NCBI GenBank assembly: GCA_934339135.1
Contig: CAKRHP010000016.1
Span: forward strand, 1-64,000
DNA: 64,000 nt
Reading direction: 5' to 3'
Origin: an uncultured Lachnospiraceae bacterium
GTDB taxonomy: Bacteria; Bacillota; Clostridia; Lachnospirales; Lachnospiraceae
Below the pieces are notes generated by a model. The model was not told the origin of the DNA. It ran no database searches and saw nothing but the letters and a program-made list of their open reading frames with translations. The translations under genes were made by a program, and so were the position numbers. Numbering within the stretch: position 1 is the first letter of the stretch; every line of letters begins with the position of its first letter. Below, piece after piece: positions 1 to 8,193 of this stretch.

Positions 1-77
1 GTTTCGTCACTTAAAACTTTATACAAAGGAACTGCCCTTTTCAATATTTAATTTTCCGAAAACTTAATTACGCTAAC
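1..77 (-). mobile_element. Right end of a second ISLre2-family element (partial)
   Basis: These 77 bases match 45150-45226, the transposase-upstream end of the intact ISLre2 element in this window, at 76 of 77 positions (the difference is base 5). The element end is therefore base 77, and the rest lies off the left edge. Orientation is the same as the intact copy, so its transposase would lie to the left on the minus strand. No coding sequence of the element is visible here. The target duplication cannot be checked because only one flank is present; the visible flank begins GATCCATCG. Confidence 0.9.
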
Positions 78-380
78 GATCCATCGTCCCTTATCCACTG
101 AGACAAAAGTCCCCAGAAATGCGGAATATGTATCCTCCACCTCATCCGTATCTGAAAGGTTTGTGGGACGTCCGTCATAACTTCTGCCGGTAAGTTTTGA
201 ACGTTTCTCCGAACCAGGAAGACCAACATAACACTTACCGTTTTTCATGAAAATCATTTCGCCTCCCGGATAGCTGACCGTATAGCAAAATCCTTTCATG
301 GTCAAAATATTTGCCGCAAAAAACAAAACTACAATTCCAAAAATTCCTAATAATATCCACTTCTTTTTTGATTTCTTCAT
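48..380 (-). pseudogene. Small membrane-anchored protein gene truncated by ISLre2
   Basis: The reading frame starts at an ATG preceded by GGAGG and encodes a basic N-terminus (MKKSKKK), one hydrophobic segment at about residues 8-28, then a short extracytoplasmic part. The last nine codons (VSVIKFSEN and the stop) lie inside the ISLre2 end at 48-77, so the native C-terminus has been replaced by element-encoded residues. How much was lost cannot be seen. The family is not recognised. It lies 12 bp after the PBECR4-like gene on the same strand, so the two were probably cotranscribed. Confidence 0.75.
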
Positions 381-392
381 TTTTCCTCCATT

Positions 393-983
393 TCACACAA
401 ACTCATCCTCTAAATACAATGTACCTGATTTGTCAAAAATACGCACTTTTTTTACCTTCAATACTTTTTGATTTCTCATATACAAATCGTCTGAATTGTA
501 AAAAAAGGTTTCCACATACGACTTATTTGCCTTGTCGAAGGCAATTCCTAAATGATCATACCCTCTATTCTTGGATTCATATAAAATATATTTTGACTTT
601 AAAGATGAACCTATCAACTTGGAATTAAAATCTACTATTGCATCTGTATAAGTTACAGTTAATAAGTTATCTCTTGAAAAATTATCATATCTGTCCTTTA
701 TTTTAGAAAAATGAAAACTTGCTCTTACTGTGGCGTCCGTCAAAAATCGTCCCTTCTTTACCCTGGACATAATAAATCCCGCACTAACTGTAGATTTATT
801 CGGATTATTAAAATCTGCAATAATTGGAATATCTATAAGCTTATGTAATCCTATTAGATGTGGAAAATTTTTCTTTTTTAGTGTATATGCTAACACACTT
901 CCATCTTCAAGTTCGTATTGAAACGAATAACCAACCACTGTTAAATATTCATTATATTTATCATACAGTGCATTTGTACTCAA
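393..983 (-). CDS. PBECR4-like nuclease-fold protein
   Basis: A protein of about 196 residues with no signal peptide or membrane segment. It contains an NFPHLIGLHKL stretch near residue 40, followed at suitable spacing by a KIKDRYDNFSRDNLL stretch, a YESKN strand and an SYVETFFYN strand. From memory this order resembles the PBECR4 family (phage-Barnase-EndoU-ColicinE5/D-RelE-like nuclease 4), which is predicted to be an RNase-fold domain. That assignment is inference; no catalytic test is possible here. An upstream ATG at 1001 overlaps the purine tract GGAGGAGG, which is itself well placed for the TTG codon at 983, so I prefer the TTG start. The truncated membrane-protein gene follows 12 bp downstream. 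Confidence 0.6.
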   Translation of the reverse strand: MSTNALYDKYNEYLTVVGYSFQYELEDGSVLAYTLKKKNFPHLIGLHKLIDIPIIADFNNPNKSTVSAGFIMSRVKKGRFLTDATVRASFHFSKIKDRYDNFSRDNLLTVTYTDAIVDFNSKLIGSSLKSKYILYESKNRGYDHLGIAFDKANKSYVETFFYNSDDLYMRNQKVLKVKKVRIFDKSGTLYLEDEFV

Positions 984-1064
984 TGCAGTATCCTCCTCCA
1001 TACACCAACATTTCCATTGTATAACAAAATGGACACACCCTCTTCAAATCTGTATAAAATAATA

Positions 1065-1091
1065 AATGCCCTTGGAAAAACCAAGAGCATT
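1065..1091. terminator. Hairpin terminator between minus-strand genes
   Basis: An 11-base arm AATGCCCTTGG and its near-complement CCAAGAGCATT flank a five-A loop. T-rich sequence follows on both strands. It lies after the stop of the 1249-2163 gene, where it would end that transcript, and before the PBECR4-like gene. The rest of the 1002-1248 gap shows no supportable gene. Confidence 0.55.
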
Positions 1092-1248
1092 TTGTTACCA
1101 AAATACGGTTCTCTTTTTTTCGGCTAGCCTATTCGGTGTAAGTGAACCGAAACTTACGATAGAACCTCCATTTATGCTTCCGAAACAACATAAACTTCAT
1201 AGGTTAATTTTAGTATATGCTAAACACATGAAAAATACAACCCTTTTT

Positions 1249-2163
1249 TCAATTTCTTTGGTTCACAATACTTTTTAATTTAACTTCCGTCATTCTGCAA
1301 TATATGCATATTCCAACAATAGCAAATAAAACCACTCCGCATATTATAAAAATCCATTTTAGGGACGTATCCCTCCGATAATTCATCCCAACTACTTCCT
1401 GCGGGTGATCCTGTAAATATTTCTCATCAAAAATCAGATTCATTTCTTTCATAAAATCAGAAATTTTATAAACCTCCCCATTGGTGATCTGCTGCCTCTG
1501 ATCTATTGACTTCATTTTTTCCGGAAATTCAGCATATGGAATAACAAACTCCCCGTCTTTTGTTTTTATATCAATAAGAACCAGACTGTACATTTGAGAA
1601 TAATAATACTCTGCTTTCGCAATATCCTCCGATGTAATCCCGGCTTTTGCAATGATCCGGGCAGCCTCTTTCTTTGGTGCCGGTATCTGTTCCTGCTCTT
1701 CCCCGGAGGACTCCCCCAGCCGGACATAGCGGTCTCCCTGAAGAGCAAACGTCATAATCCCGGTTTCCCCATTATCCCGTTGATACGGCACCTTCCATTG
1801 AACCTTGCCGGACACATGGTCCGCCAGATCTCCGCCCTCCAGATACTCTGTCAGCCAGAAATTCTTCAATAATTTCACCCTATATGCTTCCTGTAAAGAA
1901 ACGCTGTTTTTCTTTCCGGCTGCCTGCTCCTTTACCGCTTCCTGCAGCCCGGCTCTCTCGGAAGCCTCGTTCTTTACTGTCAGCTTTCCTTCCAGCTTTT
2001 GAAGTTCACTCACAGTTTCTTCTCCGACAGGCTCATCCACCGTTCCTTCCGCTTTGACACTGTTATTCGCCATCACATGTATACTGACAGCACACATCAT
2101 GATCACTATAAACAAAGCAACAAAATTTCTCCACTTACATATAAATAAACAATCTCTCCTCAT
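1249..2163 (-). CDS. Secreted protein with C-terminal membrane anchor, unknown function
   Basis: The 304-residue product begins with a short basic stretch and a hydrophobic signal or anchor at about residues 13-32. A charged Glu/Lys-rich extracellular region follows, and near residues 269-290 there is a second hydrophobic segment (LKWIFIICGVVLFAIVGICI) and a basic tail. The layout (signal, ectodomain, C-terminal anchor) is the same as that of the 11662-12552 protein that precedes the ABC transporter, but I see no clear sequence relationship. The ATG is preceded by GGGGG at 7 bases. It sits 63 bp downstream of an LRR gene on the same strand and may be cotranscribed with it. I do not recognise the family. 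Confidence 0.7.
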   Translation of the reverse strand: MRRDCLFICKWRNFVALFIVIMMCAVSIHVMANNSVKAEGTVDEPVGEETVSELQKLEGKLTVKNEASERAGLQEAVKEQAAGKKNSVSLQEAYRVKLLKNFWLTEYLEGGDLADHVSGKVQWKVPYQRDNGETGIMTFALQGDRYVRLGESSGEEQEQIPAPKKEAARIIAKAGITSEDIAKAEYYYSQMYSLVLIDIKTKDGEFVIPYAEFPEKMKSIDQRQQITNGEVYKISDFMKEMNLIFDEKYLQDHPQEVVGMNYRRDTSLKWIFIICGVVLFAIVGICIYCRMTEVKLKSIVNQRN

Positions 2164-2226
2164 CTCCTCGCCCCCTACTTATATAGACACCGTTATTCTT
2201 CAAATGTTGCAAAAAACAGAATTATT

Positions 2227-3480
2227 TTACAATGCCACCACCCTGCACTTCACACATTCCCGATATTGGGCTACCATCTTCGCCGGTACATGCAGCGTTA
2301 CCTTCTTTGCTGAAAAATTTGTACGATGAAGGGACTTTTTATGAAGCTTATTACTGTATATGTAGATATCAATTTTCTGATTTTTCTGTAACGCTTCCGT
2401 CTCCAGACCGACCACTGTATAATAACTGCTCTTTATATCCATACTCTTTCCCCAAACAATCTTTTCTCTGGAAGTGATACGGATTTCTTTGAGCTTCCTG
2501 TCCCCATTAAAACATCCCTCCGGGATCGTATTAATGCCTTTTCCCAAAACAATTTTCTGAGCTTTATTATATGCCAGTGCTGCATTGCTCATGGTCTTTA
2601 TATTTTCCAGATGAATTGTTTTGGCTTTACTGTTTTTGAACGCACTGTCAAATATCTTTTCTACATTATCTCCCCTAAGAGTAATTGTTCCGCCCTTTTT
2701 TCCGGCATCCACCAGGCATTTTTGATAAATGGTCATTCCGTTTGTCAACGTATGCTCCTTCCACCATGGCATGGTGCGAAGCCCATCTACATTATTTAGA
2801 TTGGAAAATTTGTCAAAGGTGATTGTTTTTAGATTCTTGCAGCCCTTAAATGCATCTTCCATAATAGCCGTTACACTTTGAGGAATATTCAAAGAAGTAA
2901 TGGTTTTACAATCTGCTAAATCCTCATTACTAAGCCATCTTACGCTCGACGGCATTTCATAATGCTCCAAGCCGGTACATCCCTTTATGGAATCAGGCGA
3001 ATCACGAAGCAGACCAGAACGAAGCCAGTCGTTGCGATAACTGTATTTTGCCCGTATGCAGAGGCTCTTAAGTTCATAATGCCCCGCAAAACTATAGCTG
3101 TTTATCACAGGAACGCCCTCGATCTCCTCCGGCACAACAACGTCTGTATACTTTGCATTTCCTGCTGCATCAAACTCCTGTTCAAACGCAATCAGTTCAT
3201 ATAAAGGATCGTTGTATTCAAATCCCTGCTTCTGCGGTCGATCCCAAATTTCTACAGCCGTCAGCTTTGTATAACAAAGCCCATCTTTTCTGTAATTAAT
3301 ATACCGCTGCTCATCCGGTGCCATTGTCCAAAACGGTCCCGGTGTTTTGATTGCCGCATCAGCTCTTTTTACATCAGAAACTGCTGACAAATTCCGGTTT
3401 TTCTGACCATTTCCCATCACAGCTGCACCACCAATGATCAGAAATGCTGCTCCAAGAAATATTTTATTAATATGCTTCAC
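2227..3480 (-). CDS. BspA-type leucine-rich-repeat surface protein
   Basis: A hydrophobic N-terminal segment (KIFLGAAFLIIGGAAVMG) serves as signal or anchor. The body carries LRR_5/BspA-type repeats of the form IP-x-SV-x-AI-x-x-DAFKGCKNLKTI, for example near residues 170-225. Such proteins are extracellular and take part in adhesion or protein binding in gut Firmicutes. An ATG at 3486 lies directly against GGGGGA, which is too close to work as a start; the in-frame GTG at 3480 has normal spacing and is preferred. It is the first of three consecutive minus-strand LRR genes. The C-terminus ends in a short cysteine-containing tail (ECVKCRVVAL). Confidence 0.8.
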   Translation of the reverse strand: MKHINKIFLGAAFLIIGGAAVMGNGQKNRNLSAVSDVKRADAAIKTPGPFWTMAPDEQRYINYRKDGLCYTKLTAVEIWDRPQKQGFEYNDPLYELIAFEQEFDAAGNAKYTDVVVPEEIEGVPVINSYSFAGHYELKSLCIRAKYSYRNDWLRSGLLRDSPDSIKGCTGLEHYEMPSSVRWLSNEDLADCKTITSLNIPQSVTAIMEDAFKGCKNLKTITFDKFSNLNNVDGLRTMPWWKEHTLTNGMTIYQKCLVDAGKKGGTITLRGDNVEKIFDSAFKNSKAKTIHLENIKTMSNAALAYNKAQKIVLGKGINTIPEGCFNGDRKLKEIRITSREKIVWGKSMDIKSSYYTVVGLETEALQKNQKIDIYIYSNKLHKKSLHRTNFSAKKVTLHVPAKMVAQYRECVKCRVVAL

Positions 3481-3521
3481 AGGCATTCCCCCTTTTACTT
3501 CCGGGATTTCAGATTCTCCTT

Positions 3522-4142
3522 TTGTCTTTATCCCACACGCTTTTCGATTGTATCACTTGTCTTTCGAAATCAGCTGTTTTCCAAACGTCAGCTCATCCGG
3601 TACAGACTTTCCCTCCTTATACTGAAAGAACCACTCCAATCCCTCCAATAACTGAAACTGCTCCTGCTTCTCCAGCTTTTTCCCGTCGGAAAATTGACGG
3701 GAAGCCGTCTTGGAATACTGCTTCTTATCGTCCTCCGAAGTCTTTTCATAATATGTATGAATCACCCCGGCACAGTCCTCTCTCCGCATAAGCTCCGCAA
3801 TGAAATTATAACGACAATAATAGTAACTCAACATCTGAGCATAATTGTCAAATGCAGACTGCGACCAAAACCCATGGGCTTTCCGGATAAACTGATACAA
3901 CTCCCCGGTGCTCATGTCCTCCAACAATTCCTGTGGAAACTGCTGTGACGCCATCAATTCATCATCGGATGGCCTCCACTGAATCTCATATCCCTTCGGA
4001 TAACACCAATTTCCGTCAGAATCCTTCCAATCCGAAATATCATCCCTTCGTACCTTGTCATATTTCTTTGTGAAATAATTCTGATAATAATCTCTCTCCT
4101 CGTCCGGAATCAATGTCTTTCCAAGCAGATCTGCAATTTCAT
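3522..4142 (-). repeat. Segmental duplication, copy 1 of a 0.62-kb module
   Basis: This stretch matches 18519-19140 at high nucleotide identity, by eye about nine in ten bases. It covers the last 190 codons plus about 30 bases after the stop. Similarity ends abruptly at CAATTTCAT on the coding 5' side, where one host gene is an LRR protein and the other a lipoprotein. This is domain shuffling by recombination, not conserved whole genes. Confidence 0.85.
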
Positions 4143-5388
4143 TTTCCTCCCACGAAATTTTCTGTTGCAGCCTGCTGACATTACTGCTCCATTTTTCCTG
4201 ATATTCTTTCTTACATCCCTTCGGAACAACAATCGTATCTTTCTGCTCAAACAGGCAGACTCCCGATACCAGATGTAATGGTGTTCTGCCCTCAAAGACA
4301 TACGTTGTACCGGTATGTCCGGCAGGATTGTTCCGGACATTATTACCGCTTTTCGTGTGCATAAATGTCACACTTTTGGGAATCACCATTTTCCGAAAAG
4401 TCGTTGTGTCACCAATATACCACGGACAAAAAATTCTTTTGACGGTATCCGGTATATTGATCACGCCATTGTCAATATATGCAGCCACCAGCTCGCCCGA
4501 TGTTTTATCATAGATCGAACCGTTTTTCTCTGCATATTTCGGATTATCCTTTGCAATCCGCACATTGGCTTTCGTAAAGTTATGATCCTCATATTCACCT
4601 GCCGCTTCAATCTCCGTTACACTCGCCGGGATCTGCATTTCCTTTGTTCCATAATAATTTCCCTTTTTGGAGATCGTTTCTACGCTGTCCGGAATCTTGG
4701 ACTCTTCTCTTTCCTCCAAAAGTCCGTATACGGTTTTTCCATCTTTGGAACACAAAAATCCATCTACAATCTTATAGCTTTTATTTTCTCCGGAAAAGGA
4801 AACTTCCTTCCATTTCACTCCGGTTAAACCCGTATCCTCCAGCTTTGTTTTAAGACCTGCCGGCAAGCGAAGCACCTTTCCGTTCTGTACATACGCAAAC
4901 AGTCCCAGGTCAATCCACTGAACCGTATCCGGAATATCTATCTCCTCAATCTGCGCCACCCGGTCATACACATCTTCAGGCTCGATTATGATATTCTCCA
5001 CGGTGGAATCCTCGGAACATTTTTCTCCGAATATATTGCTCCGGTTTTCCGCTTCCCACATGGCATCTGCGTTTTCTTCCTGCTTAAAAGTGCCGTTTCC
5101 GTTTCCCAGCCGGACCACCTTTTTCCCTGCCAGCTTTGAAGGAATTTTTAACACGGAAATATCCCCGGCAGACGGTGTAATCTTTGTAATCCACACTCCC
5201 TCTGCACCGGTTCTGTATGTGTATTCAAAGCTCCCCTCTTTCCGGCTTTCTTCCTTTGCTGCATATGCCTTATAAGGATTGTCTGCGCACTGTTTTTTCT
5301 GAAAATAACTCACGCCGTTATAAGCACATATCACTGCTGCCACTGCGATACAAATTGCGGTGATTCTTTTTCCTGTTTTTCTCTTCAT
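3553..5388 (-). CDS. BspA-like LRR protein with a C-terminal shuffled domain
   Basis: From the ATG at 5388 (GGAGG six bases upstream; a frame-open extension to 5418 lacks support) the protein has about 611 residues. A signal or anchor segment lies at residues 8-22. Degenerate BspA repeats follow to about residue 410 (IPDTVQWI, IPDSVETI, IPASVTEI, IPDTVKRI). The last 190 residues, from EIADLLGKTLIP onward, are a separate alpha-helical-looking module. It is almost identical to the body of the lipoprotein at 18551-19291, and a weaker version lies in the 19313-20716 protein. The module is probably extracellular and its function is unknown. DNA identity with the second copy extends past the stop codon, showing a segmental duplication. 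Confidence 0.8.
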   Translation of the reverse strand: MKRKTGKRITAICIAVAAVICAYNGVSYFQKKQCADNPYKAYAAKEESRKEGSFEYTYRTGAEGVWITKITPSAGDISVLKIPSKLAGKKVVRLGNGNGTFKQEENADAMWEAENRSNIFGEKCSEDSTVENIIIEPEDVYDRVAQIEEIDIPDTVQWIDLGLFAYVQNGKVLRLPAGLKTKLEDTGLTGVKWKEVSFSGENKSYKIVDGFLCSKDGKTVYGLLEEREESKIPDSVETISKKGNYYGTKEMQIPASVTEIEAAGEYEDHNFTKANVRIAKDNPKYAEKNGSIYDKTSGELVAAYIDNGVINIPDTVKRIFCPWYIGDTTTFRKMVIPKSVTFMHTKSGNNVRNNPAGHTGTTYVFEGRTPLHLVSGVCLFEQKDTIVVPKGCKKEYQEKWSSNVSRLQQKISWEENEIADLLGKTLIPDEERDYYQNYFTKKYDKVRRDDISDWKDSDGNWCYPKGYEIQWRPSDDELMASQQFPQELLEDMSTGELYQFIRKAHGFWSQSAFDNYAQMLSYYYCRYNFIAELMRREDCAGVIHTYYEKTSEDDKKQYSKTASRQFSDGKKLEKQEQFQLLEGLEWFFQYKEGKSVPDELTFGKQLISKDK

Positions 5389-5459
5389 TTCGACCTCCGA
5401 TAATATTACGCAATACATCAGTTTCTATATTAATAATATAATCTATTTATACGGTCGTT

Positions 5460-6536
5460 TCAATGAATTATTTTAATACTATTGCCGCAGTCCGAAAACG
5501 CTCCCTCCTCGACCTTCTTCGTAACTGCCGGCAGCTTTACCTCTGCCCCTAACGTTCCGTGATTATATACCTCATATATCGTGCTCATCAGGACATACGG
5601 GGAACCCTGTATCTTTTCCCAATCTTCTTTCCGATATTCCTTCCAGCGAACGCCCAGCTCCTGAAGTCTTTTTTGCAGCTTCGTCTGCTTTGGGCAATAT
5701 ACCGTCAGATCATCGGAGCAATTTCGAAATGCCTTTTCATCAATCGAAAGGGGAATTTCATCATCCCAGTTTTCTATTACAAGATTCTTCAACTCATAGC
5801 AATTTCGGAATGCCCCTCCGGCAATTTCAAAATCAGGAGCTGCATTTCTTTTCAACTGATTAAAATCAAGTTTTAATGTTTCCCACGTTTCCCCTCCGTA
5901 AGTGCCTGTGATCCGCTGCACATCCTTCCGCCGGTCAACGATCAATGCTCCGGTTTCTTCTGTTTTTGTGACATTTTTCCCTTTGATCAGATATAGTTTA
6001 TCTTTATATTTCTTAACCGAAAATCTGCGCCGCTCCAAAACAACACCATATTTTTGTACGGTCACATAAATAGAATATGTATCATTGCTATCCCACCATT
6101 TTTCGCTGTCACTTCCCCACCGGAAGGATGCATTAATTCCACAAGTCTCGTTTTCTGATATATGATAGTCACTTCCCCACGAGAAGGACGCATTCCCTTT
6201 GCTGAATGCATAGAAACGAAGCGGCATTATTTTTTCTCCCGCCTGCATTCTCTTCTGACATTTTGTCACGTTGAGCACCTTCCCCCTGGTGGCCGTGACC
6301 AAAATTGTCTTTCCCTTTGCAGACGATACCTGAAAGGTCGGAAAATATCCTCCATAGTGCACCTTTTTCATATCGTACACTTCCTGAATATCAATTTTAA
6401 TATGCCCCTTTTCCAAACCGGTCCAATACATAACGCTCCCAGCAATGCCGCTTCTCATAATGATCCATAACAAGATCATTCCTGCCAAAATCCGTGCGGT
6501 CAAAGCACACCGTTCTTTTCCTGATAATTTTTTCAT
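5460..6536 (-). CDS. BspA-like LRR surface protein
   Basis: A 358-residue protein with an N-terminal membrane segment at about residues 12-36 (LAGMILLWIIMRSGIAGSVM). Next comes a middle region with two related stretches around SFSWGSD and SFRWGSD. The C-terminal part has BspA-like repeats (GGAFRNCYELKNLVI, DEKAFRNCSDDLTVYC, EEGAFSDCGNSIKII). It is probably cell-surface anchored with an adhesive or binding role. It is the first gene of the LRR run reading leftward; the upstream 250 bp hold the divergent promoter region of the AAA ATPase gene. Its first 30 codons and leader are duplicated as a remnant at about 16490-16586, fused to an NlpC/P60 pseudogene. Confidence 0.75.
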   Translation of the reverse strand: MKKLSGKERCALTARILAGMILLWIIMRSGIAGSVMYWTGLEKGHIKIDIQEVYDMKKVHYGGYFPTFQVSSAKGKTILVTATRGKVLNVTKCQKRMQAGEKIMPLRFYAFSKGNASFSWGSDYHISENETCGINASFRWGSDSEKWWDSNDTYSIYVTVQKYGVVLERRRFSVKKYKDKLYLIKGKNVTKTEETGALIVDRRKDVQRITGTYGGETWETLKLDFNQLKRNAAPDFEIAGGAFRNCYELKNLVIENWDDEIPLSIDEKAFRNCSDDLTVYCPKQTKLQKRLQELGVRWKEYRKEDWEKIQGSPYVLMSTIYEVYNHGTLGAEVKLPAVTKKVEEGAFSDCGNSIKIIH

Positions 6537-6656
6537 TCACATATCCTGCCTTCCTGTCACTTCTGTAAACATCGGTTATGGATATGTGTCTTTTGTTTTC
6601 AAAATGTTGCATGTGATGTTGAATTTTTTATAAAACCGGCACACAAGCTGTCTTTT

Positions 6657-6696
6657 CATTTAAAAGTTAGGGGAAAATGCCCCTAACTTTTAAATG
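6657..6696. repeat. Perfect 17-bp palindrome upstream of the AAA ATPase promoter
   Basis: Two perfectly complementary 17-base arms (CATTTAAAAGTTAGGGG and its complement) flank a 6-base loop. It ends six bases before the -35 box at 6702. A related imperfect palindrome sits just after the -10 box. It could be an operator or the terminator of something now lost; T-runs are not clean, which favours an operator. Confidence 0.6.
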
Positions 6697-6701
6697 TGCA
6701 A

Positions 6702-6730
6702 TTGATTTTCCAGATTATAGTTGGTATAAT
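6702..6730 (+). promoter_or_regulatory. Sigma-A-type promoter of the AAA ATPase gene
   Basis: TTGATT and TATAAT are separated by exactly 17 bases. The gene starts 55 bases downstream of the -10 box. A palindrome lies on either side, so the promoter looks strongly controlled. Confidence 0.65.
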
Positions 6731-6731
6731 G

Positions 6732-6769
6732 ATTTAAAAGTCAGGGAATAATACCCCTAAATTTTAAAT
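6732..6769. repeat. Imperfect palindrome downstream of the -10 box
   Basis: ATTTAAAAGTCAGGG and CCCCTAAATTTTAAAT form an imperfect inverted repeat. It shares its core (TTTAAAAGTnAGGG) with the perfect palindrome at 6657-6696. Its place at the transcription start suggests a repressor site, possibly one of a pair allowing looping over the promoter. Confidence 0.5.
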
Positions 6770-6785
6770 GAAAGGCGGTTAAATC

Positions 6786-8072
6786 ATGAAAGAGATAAAA
6801 AGAGACACTTATTTACAAAGGTTGATCGACAAAAAAGAGAACGGTCTCATCAAGGTGATAACCGGTATCAGAAGATGTGGCAAAAGCTATTTGCTATTCT
6901 ATCTCTATCATGATTATCTAATTTCACAGGGAATTAATGAAGATCAGATTCTTCAAATTCCTCTTGATGATGATATGTTTACACAATACCGTGATCCGGC
7001 AGAGCTGTCAAAATATATCCGTTCAAAAATTGTTGATCATAAGATGAACTATATTTTCATTGATGAGGTTCAGTATGCCATCTCAAATAAAGAATTGAAA
7101 AATCTGGATGAAGTCAAATTGTATAATGTGCTCAATGGTCTTTTAAGGCTTCGGAATGTTGATATTTATGTAACCGGTAGTAACTCAAAGCTTCTCACAA
7201 AAGACGTGCTGACCGCATTTCGAGGACGAGGGGATGAAGTAAGAGTATATCCACTTTCCTTTAAAGAGTATTACAACTTTGTTGGCGGTGACAAATCTGA
7301 AGCTTATGAAGAATATGCAATGTATGGAGGAATGCCACTTACTTTATCAAAGAAAAATGATATGGAAAAAATGCAATATCTTCAAAGCCTGTTTGATGAG
7401 GTTTATTTTAAGGATATAAGCGAGAGATACGACATTGAACTACAGGATGTGCTTGAGGAATTGACGTACGATTTATGTTCTTCCATCGGTTCATTGACAA
7501 ATTCTTCTAAAATTGCAAAAACGCTTCAATCGGTAAAGCAAATTAAGGTTTCATCAAATACTATCTCAAAATATTTAGACTATCTTGTAGAGTCATTTCT
7601 TTTTCAAGTGGCCAAAAGATATGATGTTAAGGGCAAAAAATATTTTGAATATCCATCCAAATATTATTGTACCGATATCGGATTGCGAAACGCCAAATTA
7701 AATTTCCGCCAGCAGGAAGAAACACATATAATGGAAAACATTATGTACAACGAACTGTTATGCCGTGGGTATTTCGTTGATGTAGGTGTTGTAGAATTAG
7801 TCAACACAAAAAATGGCAAGAAATCAAAAACACAGGTTGAAATCGATTTTGTTGTGAACGCCGGTTCAAAAAAATATTATATTCAGTCTGCACTTAATCT
7901 TTCAGATGAAGAAAAAATGAATACGGAACTCAGACCTTTAAAGAATACAAACGATTTCTTTAAGAAAATAATTGTTTCAAAAACGTCCATGAAACCTTGG
8001 ACGGATGAAGAAGGAATTCTCCACCTGGGACTATATGAATTTTTGCTAAATAAGCATTCGATCGATCTATAA
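6786..8072 (+). CDS. AAA ATPase with DUF4143 C-terminal domain
   Basis: A 428-residue cytoplasmic protein of the AAA_14/DUF4143 family. The Walker A motif is GIRRCGKSY at about residues 27-35, and Walker B is YIFIDEVQYA near residue 95. The sensor region is VTGSNSKLL at about 135. The later half has the winged-helix and DUF4143 nuclease-like segments, with KTQVEIDFVV near residue 355 corresponding to the PD-(D/E)XK-like E-x-D. Such proteins are very widespread in anaerobes, often as single genes, and their role is not settled. It is the only plus-strand gene of its neighbourhood apart from the IS21 genes, has its own promoter and two palindromes, and ends at a hairpin, so it is a self-contained unit. 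Confidence 0.85.
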   Translation: MKEIKRDTYLQRLIDKKENGLIKVITGIRRCGKSYLLFYLYHDYLISQGINEDQILQIPLDDDMFTQYRDPAELSKYIRSKIVDHKMNYIFIDEVQYAISNKELKNLDEVKLYNVLNGLLRLRNVDIYVTGSNSKLLTKDVLTAFRGRGDEVRVYPLSFKEYYNFVGGDKSEAYEEYAMYGGMPLTLSKKNDMEKMQYLQSLFDEVYFKDISERYDIELQDVLEELTYDLCSSIGSLTNSSKIAKTLQSVKQIKVSSNTISKYLDYLVESFLFQVAKRYDVKGKKYFEYPSKYYCTDIGLRNAKLNFRQQEETHIMENIMYNELLCRGYFVDVGVVELVNTKNGKKSKTQVEIDFVVNAGSKKYYIQSALNLSDEEKMNTELRPLKNTNDFFKKIIVSKTSMKPWTDEEGILHLGLYEFLLNKHSIDL

Positions 8073-8076
8073 AAAA

Positions 8077-8099
8077 GGGCAAAACCAGCGTTTTGCCCC
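8077..8099 (+). terminator. Terminator hairpin of the AAA ATPase gene
   Basis: GGGCAAAAC and GTTTTGCCC flank a CAGC loop five bases after the stop codon. The following T-tract is weak. Confidence 0.55.
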
Positions 8100-8145
8100 T
8101 GCTCCCTCTACGCTACGAGCATTTTCCTATACACTAAAAAACACC

Positions 8146-8188
8146 AGGCTGTCACTTTAACGATTAAAAAATCGTGAAGTGGCAGCCT
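8146..8188 (-). terminator. Terminator of the ABC transporter operon
   Basis: An extended hairpin (AGGCTGTCACTTTAACGATT pairing with the sequence ending in GTGGCAGCCT) is followed on the minus strand by a run of six T. It lies just after the ATPase stop codon. Confidence 0.7.
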
Positions 8189-8193
8189 CCTTT

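Noticed and set aside
1066..1278. 70-residue plus-strand frame between the PBECR4-like gene and the next gene
   Set aside because: It starts inside a terminator hairpin and has no ribosome site or recognisable features.
6786..8072. AAA/DUF4143 ATPase as a phage-defence system
   Set aside because: These genes are very common stand-alone genes in anaerobes and no defence partner lies next to it.
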